From an archaeon (GTDB taxonomy: Archaea; Thermoproteota; Nitrososphaeria; Nitrososphaerales; Gagatemarchaeaceae): a stretch of 62,824 nucleotides of DNA. Location: assembly GCA_021791695.1 (NCBI GenBank), contig JAJYWC010000008.1, positions 1-62,824 on the forward strand. Direction: 5' to 3'. Both the position numbers and the translations under genes were made by a program. Of the stretch, positions 17,251 through 25,304 are shown one piece after another (within the stretch, counting starts at the first letter, position 1; every line of letters begins with the position of its first letter). Below the pieces are notes generated by a model that saw nothing but the letters and a program-made list of their open reading frames with translations, made no database searches and was not told the origin of the DNA.

Positions 17251-17329
17251 GTTCGGAAGGAGCCGCCGACTGTCGAAGACCTGCCTGAGTAGACTTAAAT
17301 ATAACGGCCTTATATCGGTCATTGTCGCA

Positions 17330-17752
17330 TTGATCAATCCCTACGAGATCATCTCGAAGAGCGCACTTCCGGCTTTCAGAGCCATGGTCTCCAAGAGACT
17401 CGCCCAGAACTACAACCTCACACAGCAGCAGGTCGCCCTCAGGCTGGGTGTGACGCAGGCGTCCGTGAGCAACTATGCGAGGAAGGCCCGCGGGACCATG
17501 CTGAACCTGGAGGTCGACCCGAACCTTGCAAGGGCCGCTGACCAGGTTGCCCAGGTGCTGTCGTCCGAGAAGCCGGACCAGAGGGAGGCCCTGAGGATGA
17601 TGACCGAGGTCTGCGATTACATCAGGTTCAACCACGTGATGTGCAAGCTCCACGAGGACCTCGACCCCGAGTTCAAGACCGAGGGTTGTGCCGCCTGCGT
17701 AGGCGGCCTCACGCTGGAGAGTAGCCACATAAAGACCCGCGCGGCTGTCTGA
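17330..17752 (+). CDS. HTH transcriptional regulator with Cys-containing C-terminus (COG2522-like)
   Basis: A 140-residue protein. Residues 1-60 (INPYEIISKSALPAFRAMVSKRLAQNYNLTQQQVALRLGVTQASVSNYA) match the archaeal COG2522-type helix-turn-helix. The C-terminal half contains EVCDYIRFNHVMCKLHEDL and EGCAACVGG, four Cys plus two His that could bind metal or an Fe-S cluster. The TTG start follows a TTAAATATA box (17295-17303) by about 30 nt, so it is leaderless. It is divergent from the ilv leader and 10 nt before lipA, so control of lipoate, 2-oxoacid dehydrogenase or BCAA genes is plausible. Confidence 0.75.
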   Translation: MINPYEIISKSALPAFRAMVSKRLAQNYNLTQQQVALRLGVTQASVSNYARKARGTMLNLEVDPNLARAADQVAQVLSSEKPDQREALRMMTEVCDYIRFNHVMCKLHEDLDPEFKTEGCAACVGGLTLESSHIKTRAAV

Positions 17753-17762
17753 AGGGTCGGAC

Positions 17763-18659
17763 TTGGAAAGAAAACCAGAGTGGCTGACGGTCGTCCCCAG
17801 CCAGGGAGAGAACTACCTCCGCCTCAAGGAGCTCTTCTCAGGGCTCAGCCTCCACACAGTGTGCGAGGAGGCCCACTGCCCCAACGTGGGAGAGTGCTGG
17901 GGGGGAGGCACGGCAACGCTGATGCTAATGGGCGACATGTGCTCGCGCGCCTGCAGATTCTGCATGGTCACCCCGGGCAAGCCGAGCAAGGGTCTCGATG
18001 AACTCGAACCGGACAACGTGGCCTTTGCGCTCTCCCAGATGGACCTGAGCTACGTTGTCCTGACCTCGGTCGACAGGGACGACGTCCCTGACGGAGGCGC
18101 GTCGCACTTTGCGAAGACGATCACCAAGGTCAGGGAGTCCAGTCCCGGCATGCTGGTCGAGGTCCTCATCCCCGACTTCCAGAACGACCTGGATTCGGTC
18201 AGGAAGATAGTCGAAGCGCGGCCCGACGTGATAGCCCACAACATCGAGACGACGATGTTCCTCTCGGACAGGGTGAGGGACCCGCGGGCGAGCTACTGGC
18301 AGTCGCTCTCGGTACTCAAGACGGTCAAGAAGCTTGACCGCAGGATGTTCACTAAATCGTCGATAATGGTCGGCCTCGGCGAGCGGGAGGAGGAGGTGAG
18401 GCTCGCCATGGTGCATCTCCGCGAAGCGGGGGTGGACTTCCTGACGCTCGGACAGTACCTCAGACCCTCGGGCAGGCACCTTCCGGTGAAGGAGTACGTC
18501 AAGCCCGAGACCTTCGATGCCTACAAGAGGATGGGCGAGGAGCTGGGGTTCAGGTACGTGGCCTCGGGCCCACTCGTGAGGAGCAGCTACAGGGCCGGGG
18601 AGTTCTTCATAAGGTCCATCGTGAGGCAGACGACAGCAATCAACGAACCCCAAACCTGA
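17763..18659 (+). CDS. lipA: Lipoyl synthase
   Basis: A 298-residue radical SAM enzyme that inserts two sulfurs into octanoyl-E2. The auxiliary cluster ligands are Cys34, Cys39 and Cys45 (CEEAHCPNVGEC), and the radical SAM cluster ligands are Cys60, Cys64 and Cys67 (CSRACRFC). The C-terminal VASGPLVRSSYRAGEF carries the conserved RSSY serine ligand. It starts with TTG 10 nt after the HTH regulator and is followed by the 2-oxoacid dehydrogenase genes, its substrate. Confidence 0.96.
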   Translation: MERKPEWLTVVPSQGENYLRLKELFSGLSLHTVCEEAHCPNVGECWGGGTATLMLMGDMCSRACRFCMVTPGKPSKGLDELEPDNVAFALSQMDLSYVVLTSVDRDDVPDGGASHFAKTITKVRESSPGMLVEVLIPDFQNDLDSVRKIVEARPDVIAHNIETTMFLSDRVRDPRASYWQSLSVLKTVKKLDRRMFTKSSIMVGLGEREEEVRLAMVHLREAGVDFLTLGQYLRPSGRHLPVKEYVKPETFDAYKRMGEELGFRYVASGPLVRSSYRAGEFFIRSIVRQTTAINEPQT

Positions 18660-18715
18660 TATCGGAAAGTCTTATCTGGCGGGAACGACGCTTCTTCCTA
18701 CGGTAACGAGCGAGC

Positions 18716-19786
18716 ATGGAGATGCTACAGGTCGTTCGGGCCGACGGTGAATATGATGCGAAGCTAGAGCCGAACCTCAGGGACGAAGACCTCAAGAAGA
18801 TGTACAGGTACATGCTTCTTGTCAGGCGCTTCAACGAGAGGATGCTCCTGCTGCAGAGACAGGGGAGGATAGGTTTCTTCATAGAGTCGACGGGCGAGGA
18901 GGCCGCTCAGGTGGGCAGTGCATTCGCGCTGGCAAGGAGCGACTGGGTCTACGAATCCTACAGGGACCCCGGGGTCTGCCTCGTCAGGGGCGTCCCACTC
19001 AAGACCCTCGTCGACCAGCTCATGGCGAACGCAGACGACCCCAACAAGGGCCGCCAGATGGGGGTCCACTGGGGCTACAGGGAGTGGAACCTGGTCAGCA
19101 TCTCGAGTCCCGTCGGGTGCCGCCTCTCCCAGGCTGTCGGCACGGCGTACGCTGCCAAGTTCAAGAAGGACAACATCGTCTGCGTCACGAGCTTCGGCGA
19201 CGGCGCGACGTCGCAGGGTGAGTTCCACTCGGCTATGAACTTCGCAGGGGTCTTCAAGGTCCCCGTCGTCTTCCTCTGCAAGAACAACCAGTATGCGATA
19301 TCGCTCCCGGTGAGACGCCAGACGGCAAGCGCAAACATCGCGATGAAGGCGGAGGCCTACGGTTTCGAGGGTGTCCTCGTGGATGGGAACGACGTTCTGG
19401 CGTCGTACAAGGCGATGAAAGCGGCGGTCGACAAGGCCAGGTCTGGCGGAGGACCGACGCTGATAGAGGCGGTCACCTACAGGATGGGAGGGCACTCCTC
19501 GTCGGATGACCCCTCCAAGTACAGAAGCACCGAAGAGACTGAGCTTTGGAAGACGAGGGACCCGATAACGAGGTTCCGCCGGTACCTCATGAAGAAGGGG
19601 CTGCTGACCGAGAGCGAAGACAGGAGGACCCTGGAGGAGGTCGAGAACGAGCTAGTCAGCACGATAAAGGAGAGCGAGAAGGTGCCCCCGCCGACCCTCT
19701 ACTCGATGTTCACGGACGTGTACGCGGAGATGCCGTGGCACATCAAGGAGGAGGCAGACGAGCTGATGGGGGAGAAGGGCCAATGA
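18716..19786 (+). CDS. pdhA: 2-oxoacid dehydrogenase E1 component, alpha subunit
   Basis: A 356-residue ThDP-dependent E1alpha. The ThDP motif is FGDGATSQGEFHSAMNFAGVFKVPVVFLCKNN. The phosphorylation-loop-like segment YRMGGHSSSDDPSKYR is present. It decarboxylates pyruvate and/or branched-chain 2-oxoacids and transfers the acyl group to E2. The stop overlaps the E1beta start (ATGA). A weak TATA-like CTTATC at about 18671 precedes it. Neighbouring BCAA genes make a branched-chain oxoacid role possible; sequence alone does not settle the substrate. Confidence 0.9.
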   Translation: MEMLQVVRADGEYDAKLEPNLRDEDLKKMYRYMLLVRRFNERMLLLQRQGRIGFFIESTGEEAAQVGSAFALARSDWVYESYRDPGVCLVRGVPLKTLVDQLMANADDPNKGRQMGVHWGYREWNLVSISSPVGCRLSQAVGTAYAAKFKKDNIVCVTSFGDGATSQGEFHSAMNFAGVFKVPVVFLCKNNQYAISLPVRRQTASANIAMKAEAYGFEGVLVDGNDVLASYKAMKAAVDKARSGGGPTLIEAVTYRMGGHSSSDDPSKYRSTEETELWKTRDPITRFRRYLMKKGLLTESEDRRTLEEVENELVSTIKESEKVPPPTLYSMFTDVYAEMPWHIKEEADELMGEKGQ

Positions 19787-20757
19787 CCGTGATGAACATC
19801 GTCCAGGCCGTCAACAGGACACTCCGGGACGAGATGCGGCGCAACGGCAACATGATAGTACTCGGAGAGGACGTCGGAAGGGACGGTGGGGTGTTCAGGG
19901 CGACAGAGGGACTGCTGGACGAGTTCGGGGCTGAGCGCGTGGTCGACACCCCGCTGTCCGAGGACGGCATAGTCGGGATGGCCATCGGCATGTCACTCTA
20001 CGGCCTCCTTCCCGTCGCCGAGATACAGTTCATGGACTTCATCTATCCCGCCTTCAACCAGATAGTCAGCGAGCTCGCCAAGTTCCGCTACAGGTCCGGA
20101 GGTCAGTACCCCGCCCACGTCGTAATCCGCACGCCATATGGCGGCGGCGTGAAGGGTGGACACTACCATTCGCAGAGTACCGAAGCGTACTTCATACACA
20201 CTCCCGGGCTGACGGTCGTGACGCCCTCCTCCCCCCACGATACCAAGGGGCTGCTGCTCTCCGCGATGAGGTCTCCAGACCCAGTAATGTTCCTCGAGCC
20301 CAAACGGCTCTACCGCACGATAAAGGAGGACGTCCCAGACGAGGAGTACCTCATACCCATAGGCAAGGCCAACGTCGTCCAGGAGGGAAGCGACATCACG
20401 CTGGTCAGCTGGGGCCCGATGGTCCAGACTTGCAAGGAGGCGCTGCCGCTCGCGGCGAAGGAGAAGATGAGCGTCGAACTCATCGACCTCAGGTCTCTGA
20501 TGCCCTTCGACATACAGACGGTCATCCAGTCGGTGAAGAAGACCGGCCGCGTCGTGGTCGCCCACGAGGCGACGAAGGTCGCTGGTTTCGGCGCCGAGAT
20601 CTCGGCGCAGGTCAGCGAAAGGGCAATCGACTCCCTGAAGGCGCCCATAATCAGGGTGGCCGGGTACGACACCCCCTTCCCGTACGCCCTAGAGAACAGC
20701 TACCTGCCCAAGCCCGAAAGAATTCTTAAGGCGCTTAGGAAGGCCTCGAGCTACTGA
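19783..20757 (+). CDS. pdhB: 2-oxoacid dehydrogenase E1 component, beta subunit
   Basis: A 324-residue E1beta from the ATG at 19783, which overlaps the E1alpha stop by 4 nt. Characteristic segments are MIVLGEDVGRDGGVFRATEGL, VDTPLSEDGIVGMAIGMSLYGL, PVAEIQFMDFIYPAFNQIVSELAKFRYRSGG and the C-terminal DTPFPYALENSYLPKPERIL. The frame also stays open upstream inside E1alpha, but homology begins at this ATG. Confidence 0.93.
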   Translation: MTVMNIVQAVNRTLRDEMRRNGNMIVLGEDVGRDGGVFRATEGLLDEFGAERVVDTPLSEDGIVGMAIGMSLYGLLPVAEIQFMDFIYPAFNQIVSELAKFRYRSGGQYPAHVVIRTPYGGGVKGGHYHSQSTEAYFIHTPGLTVVTPSSPHDTKGLLLSAMRSPDPVMFLEPKRLYRTIKEDVPDEEYLIPIGKANVVQEGSDITLVSWGPMVQTCKEALPLAAKEKMSVELIDLRSLMPFDIQTVIQSVKKTGRVVVAHEATKVAGFGAEISAQVSERAIDSLKAPIIRVAGYDTPFPYALENSYLPKPERILKALRKASSY

Positions 20758-20762
20758 GCGCA

Positions 20763-21956
20763 ATGGTCGAGTACGAGTTCAAGCTTCCTGACATCGGTGA
20801 GGGAGTGGCGGAGGGGGAGATTCTCAAGTGGCTCGTGAAGGAGGGAGACACCGTCAAGGAGGACGACTCGCTCGTCGAGGTCATGACAGACAAGGTCAAC
20901 GTCCAGATTCCCTCTCCGAGGAACGGGAAGGTGACCCGGACACTCGTCAAGGAAGGCGACGTGGTCAAGGTCGGCCAGTCCATCCTAGTGATAGAGGTCG
21001 CCGGTGACTCGCTGCAGCCTCAGGCTCCCCCGCCGCAGACGCACCAGACCGAGATGCGGACCCCGGACGCTCCGCTACAGACGATGCAGTCGGGCGCCTC
21101 GGACAAGGTGCTCGCCACCCCGTCGACCCGCAGGCTCGCGCGCGAGCTTGGCCTCGACATTGCCCTGGTCAGGGGCACCGGACCCAGCGGAAGGGTCACC
21201 GACGAAGACGTCAGGAAGGCTGGGCAGGCGCCCTCCACACAGTCCCAGTCGTTCAACGAAGAGAGAGTCCCGCTCAGAGGAGTCCGGAAGGCGATCGCCG
21301 AGAGGATGGCCAGGTCCAGCCGGACCGTCGCACGGGTGACCCACGTCGATGAGGCTGACGTGACCGAGCTTGTCCTCCTGAGGGAGGCCTTCAGGGGAAG
21401 CGCTGAGAAGAGGGGAGTTAAACTCACGTTCCTGCCCCTCATCATAAAGGCCGTCGTCCCCGCTCTGAAGGAGTTCCCGTACGTCAACTCGAGCCTCGAC
21501 GAGGAGTCCAGCGAGATCGTGCTGAAGAAGGACTACAACCTGGGGGTCGCGGCAGACACGGAACAGGGGCTCTTGGTTCCGGTGGTCAAGTCGGCAGACC
21601 GGAAGGATATATTCGAGCTCTCCTCGGAGATAGAGAGGCTCGCGGGCAAGGCAAGGTCGGGCGAGCTCAGTCTCGACGACGTACACGGCTCCACGTTCAC
21701 GATAACGAACCTCGGCTCCGTCGGCGGCCTCTTCGCCACTCCGATAGTCAACTACCCGGAGGTGGCGATACTGGGCGTCCACAAGATAGAGAAACGTCCG
21801 GTCATCAGAGACGGGAAGGTGGAGGCCAGGGACATGATGTACCTGTCCCTGAGCTTCGACCACAGAGTCGTGGACGGAGCGTACGCAGCCAGGTTTCTGA
21901 ACAGGGTCATCGAGACGGTCGAAGACCCGAAGAGACTCCTCTCCGAGATACTGTAG
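20763..21956 (+). CDS. pdhC: 2-oxoacid dehydrogenase E2 component (dihydrolipoamide acyltransferase)
   Basis: A 397-residue E2 with three parts. Residues 1-80 are a lipoyl domain with the modified Lys44 in EVMTDKVNVQIPSP. Residues about 118-152 are the peripheral subunit-binding domain (STRRLARELGLDIALVRGTGPSGRVTDEDV). The C-terminal catalytic domain has the active-site His at about 367 in SFDHRVVDGAYAARFL. It starts 5 nt after E1beta and is the presumed target of LipB and LipA. Confidence 0.95.
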   Translation: MVEYEFKLPDIGEGVAEGEILKWLVKEGDTVKEDDSLVEVMTDKVNVQIPSPRNGKVTRTLVKEGDVVKVGQSILVIEVAGDSLQPQAPPPQTHQTEMRTPDAPLQTMQSGASDKVLATPSTRRLARELGLDIALVRGTGPSGRVTDEDVRKAGQAPSTQSQSFNEERVPLRGVRKAIAERMARSSRTVARVTHVDEADVTELVLLREAFRGSAEKRGVKLTFLPLIIKAVVPALKEFPYVNSSLDEESSEIVLKKDYNLGVAADTEQGLLVPVVKSADRKDIFELSSEIERLAGKARSGELSLDDVHGSTFTITNLGSVGGLFATPIVNYPEVAILGVHKIEKRPVIRDGKVEARDMMYLSLSFDHRVVDGAYAARFLNRVIETVEDPKRLLSEIL

Positions 21957-21958
21957 GT

Positions 21959-22186
21959 TCAGGCCTCGACGAGGGTCTCGGTGCTCCTCACTCCCGCCAT
22001 GGAGTTTATCTCACCGGTGAGCCTCCGAATCTCCGGGTACGCGTCCGCGCTGGCGAAGGCCACCATGTCGTACCGTCCGTACGCGATGAAGACCTTGGAC
22101 ACTCCAACCAGGGACCTTACCTTCTTCAGAACAGCCTCTGTCTGCAGAGGGACGGTCTTGAGCAGGATGCATGCGTTCAGCGTCAT
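21959..22186 (-). CDS. Stand-alone RAM (Lrp/AsnC ligand-binding) domain protein
   Basis: A 75-residue protein consisting of one AsnC-type effector domain without a DNA-binding part (CILLKTVPLQTEAVLKKVRSLVGVSKVFIAYGRYDMVAFASA...AGVRSTETLV). Such domains bind amino acids and can modulate Lrp-type regulators. It converges on the E2 gene with a 2-nt gap and is the second gene of a pair with its paralogue. Confidence 0.82.
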   Translation of the reverse strand: MTLNACILLKTVPLQTEAVLKKVRSLVGVSKVFIAYGRYDMVAFASADAYPEIRRLTGEINSMAGVRSTETLVEA

Positions 22187-22190
22187 CTGT

Positions 22191-22421
22191 CTATGCCTCC
22201 ACTTCAGGCAGGGTCTCTGTGAAGACCACGCCCGACAGCCGGTTCGCCTTCAGGATGGCGTGGGCGAGCGTCTTGCCGCTGGACGCCTCCATGTCGACCA
22301 CGATGTCGTACCTTCCCAGCACGGAGAACGCTTTCTTGACCTCCGGTATCTGCTTCAGGTTCTTCGCGACCGCGTCGAACTTGCCGCGTTCTGCGCGAAT
22401 GAGCACGCAAGCGGATATCAT
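22191..22421 (-). CDS. Stand-alone RAM (Lrp/AsnC ligand-binding) domain protein, paralogue
   Basis: A 76-residue RAM-domain protein (CVLIRAERGKFDAVAKNLKQIPEVKKAFSVLGRYDIVVDMEA...SGVVFTETLPEV), 4 nt ahead of a second copy. The two share the GRYD...E/A pattern but differ widely, so the duplication is not recent. A TTAATAGA TATA element at about 22443-22455 lies ahead of the ATG. Location between E2 and ilvC suggests sensing of branched-chain amino acids, which is inference. Confidence 0.82.
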   Translation of the reverse strand: MISACVLIRAERGKFDAVAKNLKQIPEVKKAFSVLGRYDIVVDMEASSGKTLAHAILKANRLSGVVFTETLPEVEA

Positions 22422-22465
22422 GACGGCTGAGAGCCCTCCGTATCTATTAAGTCATTCCGGACGGT

Positions 22466-23467
22466 TCAGGTTATCTGCTCGCCGGGCCACATTATTCCCC
22501 TGAGCTTCTTCCCGACCTTCTCGATCTGATGCGAGTCGAGCTCAGACATGTACTTCCCGAAGGCCTTCTCGCCCTCCTTCTCATAGGCGTTCACCCACTC
22601 CTTCGCGAAGGTGCCGTCCTGGATCTCCTTCAGGACCTTCTTCATCTCCTTCTTCGTGTGCTCGTCGATGGCGCGCCTGCCCCTCGTCAGTCCTCCGTAT
22701 CTCGCCGTCTCGCTGACCCTCCTGTACATGCCGGCTATGCCGTACCGCTGGATCAGGTCCACGATGAGCTTGAGCTCGTGCAGGCACTCGAAGTAGGCTC
22801 CCTCGGGGCTGTAGCCCGCCTCCACCAAAACCTCGAATGCGTTCTTGATCATCATCTCCGAGCCCCCGCAGAGGTCCACCTGCTCGCCGAACCAGTCGGT
22901 CTCGACCTCCTCCCTGAAAGTGGTCTCCAGAATCCCCGCCCTGGAGCACCCGGTGCCCTTGGCCATCCCGAGGATCCGGTCCCAGGCCTTCCCGGAGTAG
23001 TCCTTCTCGACGGCGACGAGCGCTGGAGTGCCGAAGTTCTGCAGGTACAGCTCGCGGACTCTCTGGCCAGGTGCCTTCGGGGCGAGCATTATCACGTCGG
23101 TCGTCTTCGACGGGACTATCCACTTCCAGTGGATCGCCGCGCCGTGCGAGAAAGAGATTGCTGCGCCCTTCTGCAGGTTCGGCGCGATCTCCTTCTTGTA
23201 GACGCTCGCCTGCTGCATGTCGGGCACCAGTATGTGAACGATGTCGGCCTCCTTCACCGCGTCGGCCACGGGCATGACCTTGTGGCCCTCCTTCTTGGCC
23301 TTGCTCCAGCTCTTCCCCCCCTCCCTGAGACCGACCACGACCTTAAGGCCGGAATCCCTCATGTTGCTCGATTGAGCAGCGCCCTGTATCCCGTATCCCA
23401 GGACTGCGATTGTCTGTCCCTTCAGCGGAGCGAGGCTGAGCTGGTCGTCATGCCACATTCTTACCAT
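22466..23467 (-). CDS. ilvC: Ketol-acid reductoisomerase (class I)
   Basis: A 333-residue class I KARI. It has the nucleotide loop VLGYGIQGAAQSSNMRDSGLKVVVGLREGGKSW, PKAPGQRVRELY, and the metal-binding ETTFREEVETDWFGEQVDLCGG and YECLHELKLIVDL-like segments. The LREGGKSW loop, with Arg and Ser after the second strand, is of the type that usually prefers NADPH. It is divergent from ilvD. Confidence 0.96.
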   Translation of the reverse strand: MVRMWHDDQLSLAPLKGQTIAVLGYGIQGAAQSSNMRDSGLKVVVGLREGGKSWSKAKKEGHKVMPVADAVKEADIVHILVPDMQQASVYKKEIAPNLQKGAAISFSHGAAIHWKWIVPSKTTDVIMLAPKAPGQRVRELYLQNFGTPALVAVEKDYSGKAWDRILGMAKGTGCSRAGILETTFREEVETDWFGEQVDLCGGSEMMIKNAFEVLVEAGYSPEGAYFECLHELKLIVDLIQRYGIAGMYRRVSETARYGGLTRGRRAIDEHTKKEMKKVLKEIQDGTFAKEWVNAYEKEGEKAFGKYMSELDSHQIEKVGKKLRGIMWPGEQIT

Positions 23468-23497
23468 AACTGGTTCGAGCCGCCGTTCGACCGTCCC

Positions 23498-23541
23498 GCC
23501 GATATAAGCTTAGGCCGCTCGGCCTGCAGTTGGCTTATAAG
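23498..23541. promoter_or_regulatory. Divergent ilvC/ilvD promoters
   Basis: CTTATATCGG on the minus strand (about 23508-23499) is about 36 nt before the ilvC ATG at 23467. CTTATAAGG on the plus strand (23533-23541) is about 36 nt before the ilvD ATG at 23573. Both imply leaders of about 10 nt, so these two genes lack the long leader seen at ilvB. No clear operator palindrome is visible between them. Confidence 0.55.
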
Positions 23542-23572
23542 GACGCGAATCCCAGAACCCGCCCAGATTCGA

Positions 23573-25249
23573 ATGTCCGGAACCGTGCAGAACCGACTGA
23601 CAGCGGGGGTCGAAAGGGCGCCGCAGCGCGCGATGCTCAGGGCGATAGGTCTCACCGACGATGACCTGGAACGTCCGATAATCGGGATCGCAAACACGTG
23701 GGTGGAGGCCCAGCCCTGCAACTACCATCTTCGCGAGGTCGCCCAGAGGGTGAAGCAGGGAGTCAGGGATGCGGGCGGTACGCCTCTGGAGTTCAACACG
23801 GTAGCCGTGAACGACGCCATGGCGATGGGCCACGAAGGGATGAAGGCTTCTCTGATCAGCAGGGAGGTCATCGCCGACTCGATGGAGCTGGGAGCCGTCG
23901 GCTACCAGTTCGATGCACTCGTGACGATAGGTGGGTGCGACAAGACCCAGCCGGCCTCCGTGATGGCCATGGCGCGCACGAACCTGCCCAGCATCTACCT
24001 CTACGGCGGGAGCATACCGCCCGGGGAATGGAACGGCAAGCAGGTGACGATCCAGGATGTATTCGAGGCGGCCGGGGCCGTGTCTAGGGGGACCATGACG
24101 GTCCAGCAGCTGCGCGAGCTCGAATGCGTCGCGTGCCCGACGTACGGCGCGTGCGGAGGGATGTTCACAGCGAACACGATGTCCTCGGCCATCGAGGCGC
24201 TCGGCCTGACCGTGCCGAACTGCGCGGCTCCCGTCGCGCCGAGCGAGCTCAGGATGCAGATCGCATACGACACGGGAAGGGCGGTGATGAAGGTGCTCCA
24301 CTCGAACACGAGGCCGAGGGACATCATGACCAGGCAGGCGTTCGAGAACGCAATCTCGGTCGTGGCCGCGATGGGCGGTTCGACCAACGCCGTGCTGCAC
24401 ATGCTGGCCTTTGCGTACGAGGCGGGGGTCAAGCTAGACCTCGATGACATAGAGAGGATCGGCGCGAGGGTCCCCGAGCTCGCGGACCTCAAACCGGCGG
24501 GCAAGTATGTGATGGCCGACGTGGCCAGGATAGGCGGCGTGCCCGTGGTGCTGAAGCTGTTGCAGGATGCCGGAATCCTCCACCGAGAAGCCAGGACGGT
24601 TACGGGCGAGACTATCGGAGACCGCCTCGAGGGCGTCAGCTATCCCGCTGGACAGGACGTCGTCCACAATCTGAGCAACCCCGTGAGAACGACAGGCGGG
24701 TTCGCGATCCTGCGCGGCAACCTGGCGCCGGACGGGGCCGTCCTGAAGACGACGGGAGCGTCGCGGTCGGAACACAGGGGACCTGCGAGGGTCTTCGACA
24801 GGGAGGAGGACGCCTATCACGCGATAGTCGCCAAGAAGATAGTCCCGGGCGACGTGGTCATAGTCAGGTACGAGGGACCAAAGGGAGGGCCCGGGATGCG
24901 CGAGATGCTAGCGGTCACCGCTGCGATAGTGGGACAGGGGATGAAGGACTCGGTGGCTCTCATCACCGATGGAAGGTTCTCTGGCGCCTCGCACGGGTTC
25001 ATGATAGGGCACACTTCGCCGGAGGCGATGGTGGGGGGGCCGCTGGCTCTCGTCAAGGAGGGTGACACCATCCACATCGACATCAACAGGAGGACGATGA
25101 CGCTCGAGATATCGAACGAGGAGATGGAGGCGAGAAGGAAGAGCTGGAGGGCCCCTCCGCCCAATTACACGCGCGGCGTGTTCGCCAAGTACGCCAAGCT
25201 CGTCAGTTCGGCGTCCAAGGGGGCGGTCTGCACAGTGGACGGCACCTGA
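23573..25249 (+). CDS. ilvD: Dihydroxy-acid dehydratase
   Basis: A 558-residue Fe-S dehydratase from the ATG at 23573. Cluster and active-site segments are PCNYHLREVA, GGCDKTQPASVMAMAR and ECVACPTYGACGGMFTANTMSSA. The C-terminal FSGASHGFMIGHTSPEA is typical. The frame stays open far upstream inside antisense ilvC sequence, but the TATA box at 23533-23541 and homology fix the start. It supplies the oxoacid precursors for IlvE and LeuA. Confidence 0.95.
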   Translation: MSGTVQNRLTAGVERAPQRAMLRAIGLTDDDLERPIIGIANTWVEAQPCNYHLREVAQRVKQGVRDAGGTPLEFNTVAVNDAMAMGHEGMKASLISREVIADSMELGAVGYQFDALVTIGGCDKTQPASVMAMARTNLPSIYLYGGSIPPGEWNGKQVTIQDVFEAAGAVSRGTMTVQQLRELECVACPTYGACGGMFTANTMSSAIEALGLTVPNCAAPVAPSELRMQIAYDTGRAVMKVLHSNTRPRDIMTRQAFENAISVVAAMGGSTNAVLHMLAFAYEAGVKLDLDDIERIGARVPELADLKPAGKYVMADVARIGGVPVVLKLLQDAGILHREARTVTGETIGDRLEGVSYPAGQDVVHNLSNPVRTTGGFAILRGNLAPDGAVLKTTGASRSEHRGPARVFDREEDAYHAIVAKKIVPGDVVIVRYEGPKGGPGMREMLAVTAAIVGQGMKDSVALITDGRFSGASHGFMIGHTSPEAMVGGPLALVKEGDTIHIDINRRTMTLEISNEEMEARRKSWRAPPPNYTRGVFAKYAKLVSSASKGAVCTVDGT

Positions 25250-25304
25250 GTGGACCGTCAACGTTATGTGTAGGCGCGGAACGCACGGTTCGAGCGTTTC
25301 CTAG

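Noticed and set aside
17163-17728. Long minus-strand frame opposite the HTH regulator that ends in the leader peptide
   Set aside because: The upstream part is antisense to the HTH gene; only the last 21 codons downstream of the TATA box at 17242-17250 are considered meaningful.
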